Positions 43,264 to 53,815 of a stretch of 64,000 nt of DNA are shown here, in pieces. This DNA is from Okapia johnstoni. Lineage: Eukaryota > Chordata > Mammalia > Artiodactyla > Giraffidae. A model generated the notes under the pieces. The model was given only the letters and a program-made list of their open reading frames with translations, was not told where the DNA came from and did no database searches. Location: positions 81,416,001 to 81,480,000 of the forward strand of contig CM044318.1 of NCBI GenBank assembly GCA_024291935.2, written 5' to 3'. Position 1 is the first letter of the stretch, and each line of letters opens with the position of its first letter. The position numbers and the translations under genes are program-made.

Positions 43264-46200
43264 CTAAAACGTTTTTATTCTTTATCAAGGTGAGGCTCAG
43301 AAAACATCCGGGAGTCCGCTGGGGCTGTTGACTTACTTAGGTGGCCTCTGAGAAGAATCAGATGCCGCAAAGGCCCCCCTAGGACCAGATGAGAGAGACC
43401 CCTGAACCCCCAAACCCTGCCACACTTCTCTCACCCAATTTACAAAGCCCAGGCTGGCAATGGGCTTTTGCACAGACAGCCAGGGACAGGCATCAATTTG
43501 ACCTGGAGCAAAGTTTGAACCTTTATGAAACAGGTTCTATCCAGGTGGGGGACAGGCCTTCAGGTTTCCTCCCCTGAACTCACCCTCCAGCCCCTGTAAT
43601 CCCACAGTCGTAGACCTTCCAGATCCATCCAGGCGGCTGCTGGTCAAGTTCACTCATCCCCATGTTGACCAAGATGAAGAAAGACGGCTCAGAACTTCGA
43701 GATGTCCAGAGCAAACCCACGGCTCAACCAGCAGCCCAGGCCTTGTTCCCACCACGTTGACTTGTGAGGCACTTGATTAAAACGACCTTCAAAAACAGCA
43801 GAAGATGGACAGTCTCATGCTGAGGTTTCAAGGACTGAGCTAAAAATAAGCCTAAATAAGAGGCAGAGGGAGGCTCATGGATAATCAAATGTGTAATCAA
43901 TTTACATGTCAGGGAAGGATAATCACCATAACCAAAAAGAAGAGTTCTCCAAGCCAAAAGGTTAAAAAAGAAAATTAAACCAGAAAACCACCACTACCCA
44001 CATAGACACAAAAATGTATGTTTTCGGAAACGTGTTGTGTTCTTGTGTTCCTGACTGAGCTGCCCAGAAAGAACCTCATGTGCTGAAGATCAACCTCCAG
44101 CCGGAAGGGCATCTCAGCTGTTCCTATTATGAAGGCACCGAATTCATCTGTTCTTATCGTCTCCCCTCCTGGCTCACTCCTGGTGCTCAAGAAAAATTAT
44201 TATAGACCCACCAAATTAACATATTTCTAGTGTTTCCAAGTGAAGGCAAAGGCCTTTCTTAACTGGCGCTCTCTGAAATAGTCGCTTGACAATTGGCACA
44301 CCTCAAGCACGATTGCCCACTGAGGCCAGTGGGGCCAGGGCACACAGCAGCAAGCTGTTCGCCCCATGGGCTCAGCAAGGGCTGCCGCTCCCTTTCCTCC
44401 AAGACCGCTGCAATTTCAGGATCCACTCAAGTGAAGCGGCTTCCCGCTGTTACCTGTGTTAACCTGGGGAGCTACCCTGTGGAGAAAGGCGTGGAGCCCC
44501 AGGAGGGCGCAGGGGAGGCACCCCGGGGGCAGGAAGGACACGGGCAGGCCCTGGGGCCACCTAGAACTGCAGTCCTACTGTGCTCCCCAGGACTCAGACA
44601 GCCACCGTCTGGGTAAGAAGGTCATGTGTACGTGGGACCACCGAAGATGCTTCCAGAGCGCCTCCAGACAGAAACCACTTCCCTGCTGTTTAAATAAAAT
44701 CCAGCCTGACTTTTCCTGTTAATAAATTCCAGTGTTTGGGCAACTATTCTCCCCTGGGCAAGGATGGGAGGACGACACAGTCTCAGGGTGGTCGTGGCAG
44801 CTTCTGGACACCAGAACCTCCCGGCAGCTAGGTCCCCAGGCTGGGAGGACTCAGGTCTCCCGACGGGCTGGTGGTGTCCAACCCCCAAGGAAGAACTGTC
44901 AAGAGTGTGGAAGCCACCCACGGACAAGCAGCTCAAAACGGTGCTTCAAACAGCCCTTGTCCCACTGGGGCATCAACCTTTCAGCGACTAACCCCAGGCT
45001 CCAACCTCTTTGCATCTGGAAGCTCCCCACATCTTCTAAGCATGTGGTCACGTCTCCGCTGCACTCACGGCATGCGTGTCAGCTCACAGATGACCACCCC
45101 AAAGAGGCCAAGGATGCTCAGACGGGAATCTCAGGCCAGGAATCAAGGTCAGGGTGCGTCTGAGCTCACAGGCATCAGAGGGTTTGCTACCAGTGAATGC
45201 AGGCAAAACGCGCTGGGAGTCACTCCGCCCGGTGAGCGCTCTCCCTGCCCTGCGCGCTGGGGCACTGGGCACACAAACAGCACAAGCCCTGAAAAGACAG
45301 CTCCAGCAACAACCAGAACGCTAATAAGTGCAGTGATCCCCACACAACAATTTCAAAAACTCAAAGACTCATTTCATAAAATCTCCCCCAAATGAACAGA
45401 CACAGAGAATATTTTAAGACTATGAAGAGTGAGCTGGCGGTGGCTTCTTTCCCCAAGTGCAACAGAGACCACTCACAAGCATGTCCTCTGGGCGCAGAGG
45501 GGCCGGCCCCTCCATCACACACCTCCTCCTGAGAGAAACCAGGGTCCCTGAGACACACAGGAGGAGCTGGCAAGGGTGGCAGTGGAGCCCAGGACTCTGG
45601 CTCCGGGGTGGGACGCTGAGCCAGGTGACCCACTGCTGACCTTCCCACAGGAAAGGGCGCTGGTCCCTGCAGGCTGCCGGCCAAACAGCCTCCCTGACCA
45701 CAGACTGGGGGCTGGCCCAGTTGGCCTCTACCTGCGGGAAGCAGGACTAGGCCGTGAGGGATGCCCTGCACCCCTAGAGGCACAGGGACCAGCCTGGGCA
45801 TGCAGGAACCCGAGAGCAAACACCGCCTGGCTCTCTCCTCAGCCACTTCCCCACCAAGGGAACAGGAAGGAGCCAGCGGCCCGCGGTCACTCCCAGGCCC
45901 TCTGGAGCGGCCGTGGTGGACAGAGGAGGCACCTGTCCCCACCCAGGCACCTTCCAACCCAGGGAGGAAGGTGAGCAGCTATTGTGTGTGTGTCCCTGGA
46001 AAGTCTGGGGACAATGGGCGGAGGTGTACCCAGGCCCGAGGTATGGGTGTGGAACTGCCCGCTTGGGGGAAGGGGGGCCCCTTGGGAGCCGGGGGAATTA
46101 ATGGACCAGATAAAGATTCCAACCACAGTCTGCCCAGCCTGGCCAACTTCCTTAAGTGTTCCTCCCTGGGATGACACGGTGGGACCCCCTCAGGCAAGTC

Positions 46201-46541
46201 TGTCTGCTGAGCCTGGAGGGTCCTCCTGAGCCGGCAGAACCCTTGGACATGACAGACATCTGAGAAAATCCTGGCACCTCACACGAACACCCACGTACTT
46301 CCCCACGCTTCCCAGGCTGGCCTTGCTACTATCAAAGAGGGACAAACTGCACCGGTGGTGGGAAGGGTAAGGGAGGGCAGAACCACAAGGAGCTCCTGGG
46401 ACCTCCCTTGGAGATGGAACTGGTCTGCAACCACATGGCTTTTACACAGCGTTGGACAAAACATGCAGAATTGCACACTGAAAGAGTGAATTTTACTGTA
46501 CATAAAGTACAACTATATAGCATTCTTAAAAAGTTGATCCC
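43264..46541. other. Unique sequence, repeat-free
   Basis: 3.3 kb with no recognised transposon. 43600-44300 AT-moderate; 44290-46260 GC-rich with many overlapping antiparallel frames (longest 198 codons minus at 45361-45957). No CpG island by eye. No exon can be supported. Confidence 0.35.
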
Positions 46542-46669
46542 GGGACTTCCCAGTGGTTAAGTGGTTAAGACTCTGAACTGCCGGGGTGTGGATTCAATCC
46601 CTGGTGGGGGAACTAAGATCCCACAGGCCACGCTGTGCAGCCAAAATAAAAATAAGTAAATAAAATAAA
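46542..46669 (+). mobile_element. CHR-type SINE
   Basis: GGGACTTCCCAGTGGTTAAG, GGATTCAATCCCTGGTGGGG, GAACTAAGATCCCACAGGCC, GCAGCCAAAATAAAAATAAG tail. A Bov-tA begins directly after its A-rich tail. Confidence 0.93.
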
Positions 46670-46868
46670 GGGGCTTCTCAGGTGACGCAGTGGTAAAGAA
46701 TCCTCCTGCCAATGCAGGAGATGCAAGAGACTCGGTTTGATCCCCTGGAGGAAGAAATGGCAACCCACTCCAGTGTTCTCGCCTGGAGAATCCCATGGAC
46801 AGAGGAGCCTGGCGGGCTACAGTCCGCGGGGTCACAAAGAGCCAGATACGACTGAGTTCAAGCACAAC
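46670..46868 (+). mobile_element. Bov-tA SINE inserted at the CHR tail
   Basis: GGGGCTTCTCAGGTGACGCA, GCCAATGCAGGAGATGCAAG, AGAAATGGCAACCCACTCCA, GGCTACAGTCCGCGGGGTCA, ATACGACTGAGTTCAAGCAC. Full length, with an AAAC-rich tail. Confidence 0.95.
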
Positions 46869-46989
46869 GACAAACAAAAAGATAAAATGCCGTGTCTGGT
46901 GGTGGTAAATCTAGCCCTCTGTCTTGGCTTCCCCAGCCCCACTGACTGCCCCACACCTTATCCTCTTCACTCCAACAAAGAGAGAATAA

Positions 46990-47175
46990 GAATAATGATA
47001 AGAACAGTAAAGCCCACACTGGAGAGAACTCAGGGTGCGATGCTGAGGGCTTGTCACGCATTAACTCGCTGAGTCCTCACACATGCCAGAGGTGGATACG
47101 AAGAACGCCCACCCACCAAGGACACAAGGAGGTAGGGACCTTCCCCAGGCCTGCAGGTGAGCCCCAGGGTTGCCA
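46990..47175 (-). mobile_element. MIR, reverse orientation
   Basis: GCATTAACTCGCTGAGTCCT, CACACATGCCAGAGGTGGAT, AAGGACACAAGGAGGTAGGG, GACCTTCCCCAGGCCTGCAG follow reverse MIR (…TTAACTCATTTAATCCTCAC…GAGGTTAAGTAACTTGCCC…). Confidence 0.65.
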
Positions 47176-47210
47176 GGATGGGAGGCGGATGTCTGTAGGT
47201 TCCATAGTCA

Positions 47211-47413
47211 AAGTGTTAGTTGCTCAGTCATGCCCCTATGACTCTTTGCAACCCCATGGACTGTAGCCCACCAGGCTCCTCTGTCCATGGGATTTTTCCA
47301 GAGAATACTGGAGTGGGTTGCCATTTCCTTCTTTAGGGGATCTTCCCCACCCAGGGGTCAAACCTGGGTCTCCTACACTGCAGGCAGACTCTTTAGCATC
47401 TGAGCCACCAGGG
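47211..47413 (-). mobile_element. Bov-tA SINE (reverse orientation)
   Basis: AAGTGTTAGTTGCTCAGTCA, CCATGGACTGTAGCCCACCA, GGTTGCCATTTCCTTCTTTA, CTTTAGCATCTGAGCCACCA. Near full length. Confidence 0.95.
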
Positions 47414-48682
47414 CTACACAACACAGCACTTCCTCAGGACAGGAGAACACCAAGAATGCCTGTCCCTAATCCCCTGGCCTGGAGAGGACCCACCCTCCAC
47501 CACTGCACTTGGGATGCACTCTGCCCCCATCCCAGCTCTCTGAACTTCAGAGTAAATCCTCCTTGCTCTTGCTTGCAGCCCTGGCATCAGTCACACAGTA
47601 GGAGCTCTATCTGCTGAAGAAGCAGATCTTTGTTCAACAAGCAATTTTCAGAATAAGCAAATGCATCTCAATGTCACAGCATCAATTTCCACAAATCAAT
47701 CCCAATTGAGCTACCTTAGCATACACTGTAAAAATTTTAAATCCTATGCATAAAATATTATACATCCATTTTTATTTGATCTACTAAGTTATAAAGCTTT
47801 CCTCAATCTCTTAAAGGTGGTTTTCCCTGCTTTAGTATTTAATGCTCTATAAGATGCTTAAAAATAGATAGGGGAAGTCTTCATAAACACCATAAGACGT
47901 TTCTCTGCCTTCGAATGTGTACATAACCCCTGCCGCCCCCCGCCATCCCTAGAACTATCTGAATACACAGCCATCCTCTAAGCAGCCTGGTGTTGGAAAA
48001 AAGAACCAGTTCAGATTCTGCGCCATCGTTTATTAACTGTGAGCCCATCCCTGTACTGGGAAAGCCTCACCACCTCCTACCGAGGTCATCACTAAAAACA
48101 AAACAACAAGCAAGTGTATAATATGGTGTTCCTACAAAGGCACTAAAGGAAAAATGTCCTTGATACAGCAATATAAGGGATCAGCCTCACTGAAGCTAAT
48201 CAATAAATTCTGTATTTATTCAATACTAACCAATACTAATCAATAAATTCGCCAAGGTAAAAAAGGATTTGCCACAAAACGTGTGTATCTGCATTTCTGA
48301 AACAGAAAAGTGTCAATCCCCAAATCTGCTTGGCAACACGGATGAAATAATGCACAAGTGAGATTAAAAAGTTGATGCAGATTTCACTCGCCCACATGGT
48401 GAGGTGGGAGTGCCTCGTGCTGATCTCTGCCTTCAAAGACAGTCACCAACTCCGCTGCACTCATCCTCGCCTTGCGTATACAGACTTTTAAAGTGCCCTC
48501 CACTGTCAGCACAGCTCATACCTTACTAAAACATAATTTGTAAAAACAATTTCTCTCTTACCACTAGGCTATGACGCTCAGACCAGCCTCCTCCCCATGA
48601 GCACTGCTGACTGGTCAAAAGAGACAGTTAAATGTCAACTTCATCGGAACAAAGACCTGGCTCCGTCTCCAACTTTTAACGG
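47414..48682. other. Unique, AT-rich sequence
   Basis: 47620-48260 is AT-rich and free of recognised repeats, with a small direct repeat AATCAATAAATTC (48197-48209 and 48238-48250). No gene evident. Confidence 0.35.
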
Positions 48683-48689
48683 ACGCACG

Positions 48690-48726
<37 letters not shown>
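48683..48726. repeat. (CG)n/(CA)n compound microsatellite
   Basis: ACGCACGCGCGCGCGC followed by about 30 bp of AC repeat. Alternating purine-pyrimidine tract. Confidence 0.97.
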
Positions 48727-48730
<4 letters not shown>

Positions 48731-49290
48731 TTTCCCTCAAGTCCCTCAGAATGCTGAGTGCTGGTTGAGGGGGTAGAACCCCCGCTTAAACCAAAAAAAA
48801 AAAAAAAAGAGAGACTTGGTCAGGCAGAAATCCAGATTTCCACTTTGAGATCTATTCATTCAGATGGGGGAAGAGTATTCAAATGTAAAATCCTTCAATC
48901 ATTGGTCATGCCAAATGTTCAAAACCTAGACTGAAGTTGTGTGGGTGTGTGTCAGGGGTGTGCTTTGTTTTTAAAGAAAGACGGTCTGCGTGCGGTTGGC
49001 AGGCTCCGAACTGGCTGCTCTGAGAAGCCCCTCCTGGTGGTTCTCAGTCCAGATGTTCCTTAGGTGGAGCCCCAGGAGACTGACTCCCAGCCAAGGGTGC
49101 CCTGGGGCTTCCCCTGCTCCAGAGCCACCCTCTCCAGGCACCTGGGCAGCCAGCAGGCCCTCCCCAGGGACTGTGAGTCACTCATGTGAAAACCACCAAG
49201 CCCACAGCCAGCATCTTGCCACTGAACGTGTGCCCAACTCACCTGCTCCCTTCTGATAACAACAGCGCATAGAGGACCCCTCCCTATTTC
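48727..49290. other. Unique sequence
   Basis: A-run at 48793-48808. 49027-49040 read on the minus strand (CCACCAGGAGGGGC) resembles a CTCF core. No gene evident. Confidence 0.38.
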
Positions 49291-49326
49291 TGTGTGTGTG
49301 TGTGTGTGCGCGCGTGCGCTTGTGTG
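49291..49326. repeat. (TG)n/(CG)n microsatellite
   Basis: TGTGTGTG run passing into GCGCGCGTGCGC, directly at the 3' (tail) end of a reverse Bov-tA, a common origin for such repeats. Confidence 0.95.
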
Positions 49327-49532
49327 CTTGGTCACTCAGTCGTGGATGTACGACTCTCTGCGACCCCATGGACTGTAGCCCATCAGGCTCCTCTGTCCAT
49401 GGACTTCTCCAGGCAATACCGGAGTGGGAAGCCATTCCCTTCTCCAGGGGATCTTCCGGACCCAGAGATCGAACCCGGGTCTCGTGCATTGCAGGTGAGT
49501 TCTTTACAGTCTGAGCCACCAGGGGAAGACCC
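49327..49532 (-). mobile_element. Bov-tA SINE (reverse orientation)
   Basis: CTTGGTCACTCAGTCGTGGA, CCCATGGACTGTAGCCCATC, AGCCATTCCCTTCTCCAGGG, CTTTACAGTCTGAGCCACCA, GGGGAAGACC. Near full length. Confidence 0.94.
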
Positions 49533-50735
49533 CAACCCCAACTCTCTTTTCCAGATGAAGCGAGACACAGAGTGCGGAGGAGGGGCAGGGCGGGGGCAGG
49601 ACCCTCACTTCGTTACCTAAGAGCCACCGAAGCTGCCACTCTTCTCTTCCTCCATCACCACCGCAAACAACAAGAGCACCAAACAGCTCACGTTCAAACC
49701 CTTCCCACCTGCATCAGCCTTCCTTGCTGTGCACATTTGCAAACGTGGCAATAGGGCATTCTGGCCCCTGACCCCTGAAATGTGCTTGCATTCCACCACT
49801 GGCTGCCTCCCAAGGGCATCTGCAAGGATCATCTCGATTTACAAGTGAGGTGTTTTTTTTTTTAACAGTATGAATAAAGCCCGAAGAAACTGCTGGTCCA
49901 TGAAATGACCAGCCACCCTGAAGGTGATGATCGGTCTCTTCCACAGACTCTGGAAAGACATGTTCCCTAACCCCAGTCCCCCACCCCCAACCGTTTCTCG
50001 CTCACCTGACCCAACGGGGCAGCTGGGAGCAGTGGCACAGCTGGGGGTGGGGGTAACTGGTCCATCTCTGGGAGTGGGCGAGTGCCCCAGGGGTAGATGA
50101 TCTCCTGGGCCCAGATGGGGACACACAAACACCCACGGCACACCGGACACCCAGCTGGACCCAGGCCGGTCACCGACGCTGCTGCTGCCCGAGTGCCCAC
50201 CACGTGCCTGAAGACAAACCCAACACGTGGTTCTCTGGGACCCGAGTTCACTGCTGCTGGGCTCCAGATGCTCCTCCTCCAGCACGAGGAAGGGGGCACA
50301 TGAAGGCAGATGCGTGCGGGGAAGGGGACAGGGAGAGGGCCTTGTCCCAGACAACCCCCCCAGGGACGTGGCCGGTCAGGCCCTCCTCTGCCGTGCTTTT
50401 ACCTCCTCTGGGAAGAGGAGCCGAGCGCCAACACCAGCAGACCCCCACGGCCCAGGGCACTGCCTGTGCTCGGGCAAAAGGAGGAGCAGTACCCCACCGC
50501 TCACTCATTCTTCCTTCTCTGGGAAGGGAAAGTAGGTCTTAAATAGAAAGCAAATATTTAACTGGGCATCCCTCAGAGGGACCTGATACCAAGTCACATT
50601 CCACCATCTAAAAACAACCTCCAGAACGGTTTTCAGTTCATCGCTTAGGCCCCAGAATCACTCCCTACCCGAGCCAGCCTCCCCCTCACCCTCCCTGCGC
50701 TGTTTAACTCGGTATTTTTTCGTATATAGTTTTGT
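49533..50735. other. Unique sequence
   Basis: GC-rich, with overlapping frames of 60-171 codons on both strands and no coherent exon structure. Short T-run at 49853-49863. Confidence 0.35.
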
Positions 50736-50960
50736 TTTATTTTTTTATTAATTTATTTTTTATTGAAGGATAATTGCTTTACAGAATTTTGCTGTCTTCT
50801 GTCAAACCTCAACATGAATCAGCCACAGGTATACATACATCCCCTCCCTTTTGAAACTCCCTCCCGTCTCCCTCCCCATCCCACCCCTCTAGGTTGATAC
50901 AGAGCCCCTGTTCTGAGTTTCCTGAGCCATACAGCAAATTCCCATTGTAGGTCGGTATTT
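50736..50960 (-). mobile_element. L1 3' UTR fragment, reverse orientation
   Basis: TTTTATTGAAGGATAATTGC, CTGTCAAACCTCAACATGAA, TCAGCCACAGGTATACATAC, CATCCCACCCCTCTAGGTTG, ATACAGAGCCCCTGTTCTGA, CAGCAAATTCCCATTG are a well-known reverse L1 3' end in ruminants. Starts with the T-rich complement of its poly(A) tail. Confidence 0.93.
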
Positions 50961-51308
50961 TTTTTAAGAGCACCAGGACCTGGAACTCTCACCCCAAACA
51001 CATCTTCCTGGGCCCCGCCCCCTTTACCCAGGGTTTCCCCTGACTCTGGAAGACTCACCCACCTTTTCTGTGCAAAGGATCAAGTCTCCCTCCCCTAAAA
51101 GACCCATTCCCCTAGGACAGGACCCACCCACCATCTTGCCTAGCAAGCCCATCTCCTACCCTGCACAGCCAAACCAATCAAGCCCCAGGGAGCCTTCTCG
51201 GATGTCCCCTAAGGGCAACCCCTCCCCTTCCAGTGCCTCCATCAGGATTCCCTGAGCTCTCTCCAGGAATGCACAAGGAAATCTGCTCCTCAGGGCACAC
51301 AGCACCTC
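50961..51308. other. Unique sequence
   Basis: GC-moderate, C-rich on the plus strand; nothing recognised. Confidence 0.4.
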
Positions 51309-51680
51309 AGTTCAGTTCAGTTACAGTCATGACTTTTGCAATCAAATCGAGTGCAGCACACCAGGCCTCCCGTCCATCAACAACTCCCGGAGTTGACTCA
51401 AACTCATGTCGATTGAGTCAGTCATGCCATCTAACTATCTCATCCTCTGTCATCCCCTCCTCCTCCCACCTTCAATCTTTCTCAGCATCAGAGTCTTTTC
51501 CAATGAGTCGGTTCTTCCCATCAAGTGGCCAAAGGATTGGAATTTCAGCTTTAGCATCAGTCCTTCCAATGAATATTCAGGACTGATTTCCTTTAGGAAG
51601 GACTGGTTGGATTTCCTTGCAGTCCAAGGGACTCTCGAGAGTCTTCTCCAACACCACTCTTCAAAGGCATCAATTGCTCA
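51309..51680 (-). mobile_element. BovB 3' fragment, reverse orientation
   Basis: AGTTCAGTTCAGTTACAGTC, GATTGAGTCAGTCATGCCAT, CAAGTGGCCAAAGGATTGGA, GATTTCCTTTAGGAAGGACT, CTTCAAAGGCATCAATTGC. About 370 bp, lacking part of the terminal region. Antisense frames here are LINE sequence. Confidence 0.93.
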
Positions 51681-51734
51681 GGGCAAGAGCAACTAATTTA
51701 CTTCTCTGTTTATTTTGTATTTATAAATTTAACA

Positions 51735-51931
51735 AGGTGGCACAGTGGTAAAGAATCTGCCTGCAATGCAGGAGATGCAAGAGATTCGGGTTCCATCCCT
51801 GGGTGGGGAAGATAGCCCTGGAAGAGGAAATGGCTACCCACTCCAGTATCCTTGCCCGGAAAATTCCAAGCACAGAGGAGCCTGGCTGGCTACAGTCCGT
51901 GGGGTCGCAAACGAGTCGACTGAGTGACTGA
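51735..51931 (+). mobile_element. Bov-tA SINE
   Basis: GGTGGCACAGTGGTAAAGAA, GCAATGCAGGAGATGCAAGA, GAGGAAATGGCTACCCACTC, GGCTGGCTACAGTCCGTGGG, GAGTCGACTGAGTGACTGAG. The extreme 5' end is diverged or missing. Confidence 0.93.
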
Positions 51932-52006
51932 GAGCACACACAGGGCACATTAGGACAAAATGTGTGTGGAAGTAAAGTAGATGGTGATTCTTGAAAAATT
52001 CAAATT

Positions 52007-52260
52007 GGATTTCGCTGGTGGCTCAGTGGTAAAGAATCCACCTGACAGTGCAAGAGACTTGGGTTTGATCCTTTGGTCTGGAGAGCAGGGCGGGGTCAGC
52101 GCAAGGACCACTTTTTGACCATGCCTATAGCTGGGAGGAAGAAATGGCAACCCACTCCAGTATTCTTGCCAGGAGAATCCCATGGACAGAGGAGCCTGGT
52201 GGGCTACAGTCCATGGGGTCACAAAAGAATCAGAGACGACTTAGCAACTCAACAACAACA
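52007..52260 (+). mobile_element. Bov-tA SINE with ~45-bp internal insertion
   Basis: GGATTTCGCTGGTGGCTCAG, GGTTTGATCCTTTGGTCTGG, then extra sequence (about 52085-52130, including GACCACTTTTTGACCATGCC) not found in the other Bov-tA copies here, then GAGGAAGAAATGGCAACCCA, GGTGGGCTACAGTCCATGGG, CTCAACAACAACAACATC. Its right end abuts a MIR that is itself interrupted by BovB. Confidence 0.9.
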
Positions 52261-52265
52261 ACATC

Positions 52266-53815
52266 AGGCCTTATCTAAGCGCTTTATTCCAGTTGAGCTA
52301 TTTCAAATCCTAAATGATGCTCTGAAAGTGCTGCACTCAATACGCCAGCAAATTTGGAAAACTCAGCAGTGGCCACAGGACTGGAAAAGGTCAGTTTTCA
52401 TTCCAATCCCAAAGAAAGGCAATGCCAAAGAATGCTCAAACTACCACAAAATTGCACTCATCTCACATGCTAGCAAAGTAATGTTCAAAATTCTCCAAGC
52501 CAGGCTTCAACAGTACATGAACCGTGAACTTCCAGATGTTCAAGCTGGATTTAGAAATAGCAGAGGAACCAGAGATCAAATTGCCAACATCTGTTCAATC
52601 ACTGAAAAAGCGAGTGAGTTCCAGAAAAACATCTACTTCTGCTTTATTGACTACGCCAAAGCCACTGTCTGTGTGGATCACAACAAACTGGAAAATTCTT
52701 CAAGACATGGGAATACCAGACCACCTGACCTGCCTTCTGAGAAATCTGTATGCAGGTCAAGAAGCTACAGTTAGAACTGGACATGGAACAAAAGACTGGT
52801 TCCAAATCAGGAAAGGAGTACATCAAAGCTGTTTATTGTCACCCTGCTTATTTAACTTATATGTAGAGTACATCATGAGAAACGCTGGGCTGGAGGAAGC
52901 ACAAGCTGGAATCAAGATTGCTGGGAGAAATATCAATAACCTCATATATGCAGATGACACCACCCTTATGGCAGAAAGTGAAGAAAAATTAAAAAGCCTC
53001 TTGATGAAAGTGAAAGAGGAGAGTGAAAAAGTTGGCTGAAAGCTCAACATTCAGAAAACTAAGATCATGGCATCTGGTCCCATCACTTCATGGCAAATTG
53101 ATGGGGAAACAGTGGAAACAGTGGCTGAGTATTTTTCTGGGCTCCAAAATCACTGCAGATGGTGACTGCAGCCAAGAAATAAGATGCTTGCTCATTGGAA
53201 GAAAAGTTATGACCAACCTAGACAGCATATTAAAAAGCAGAGATATTACTTTGCTAACAAAAATGCTTCTAGTCAAAGCTATGGTTTTTCCAGTAGTCAT
53301 GTATGGATGTGAGAGTTGGACTATAAAGCTGAGCGCCGAAGACTTGATGCTTTTGAACTGCGGTGTTGGAGAAGACTCTTGAGAGTCCCTTGGACTGCAA
53401 GGAGATCCATCCCGTCAATCCTAAAGGAAATCAGTCCTGAATATTCATTGGAAGGACTGATGCTGAAGCTGAAACTCCATGACTTTGGCCACCTGATATG
53501 AAGAACTGACTCATTGGAAAAGACCCTGATGCTGGGCAAGACTGAAGGCGGGAGGAAAAGGGGACGACAGAGGATGAGATGGTTGGATGGCATCACTGAC
53601 TCAGTGGATATGATATTGAATTAACTCCGGGAGTTGGTGATGGACAGGGAAGCCTGGCGTGCTGCAATCCACAGGGTCGCAAAGAGTCGGACATGACTGA
53701 GAGACTGAACTGAACTGAAGCACTTTATAAATATAACCTCATCAGACCCTTGCAACCCACCCTATTCTTACCCTTGCTTCAGATTCAGAAATACAGCCCT
53801 TTGCAAGGGCTCAGG
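52266..53815 (-). mobile_element. MIR (reverse) split by BovB
   Basis: Left part 52266-52287 (GGCCTTATCTAAGCGCTTTA) and right part 53719-53815 (CACTTTATAAATATAACCTC, ATCAGACCCTTGCAACCCAC, TTCAGATTCAGAAATACAG) join to give reverse MIR (…CACTGTTCTAAGCGCTTTAC…TCACAACAACCC…). The AAGCGCTTTA core is duplicated as the BovB target site. Confidence 0.75.
52288..53717 (+). mobile_element. BovB (RTE-clade) LINE, 5' truncated, multiply disabled
   Basis: About 1.43 kb, from TCCAGTTGAGCTATTTCAAA to the terminal GAGAGACTGAACTGAACTG. The RT frame starts upstream (read through from the adjacent SINE), carries FIDYAKATVCVD (motif A region, altered relative to the 33.6-kb copy), shifts frame near 52690 where two bases are missing (AACTGGAAAATTC against AACTGTGGAAAATTC and flanking changes), carries YADDTTLMAES, and stops at a TGA (53037-53039). 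Target duplication AAGCGCTTTAT (52277-52287) and AAGCACTTTAT (53718-53728). Confidence 0.95.

Noticed and set aside
52073..52774. 233-codon plus-strand frame as a novel gene
   Set aside because: It reads through a Bov-tA into BovB reverse transcriptase and ends at a BovB frameshift; it is a dead LINE.
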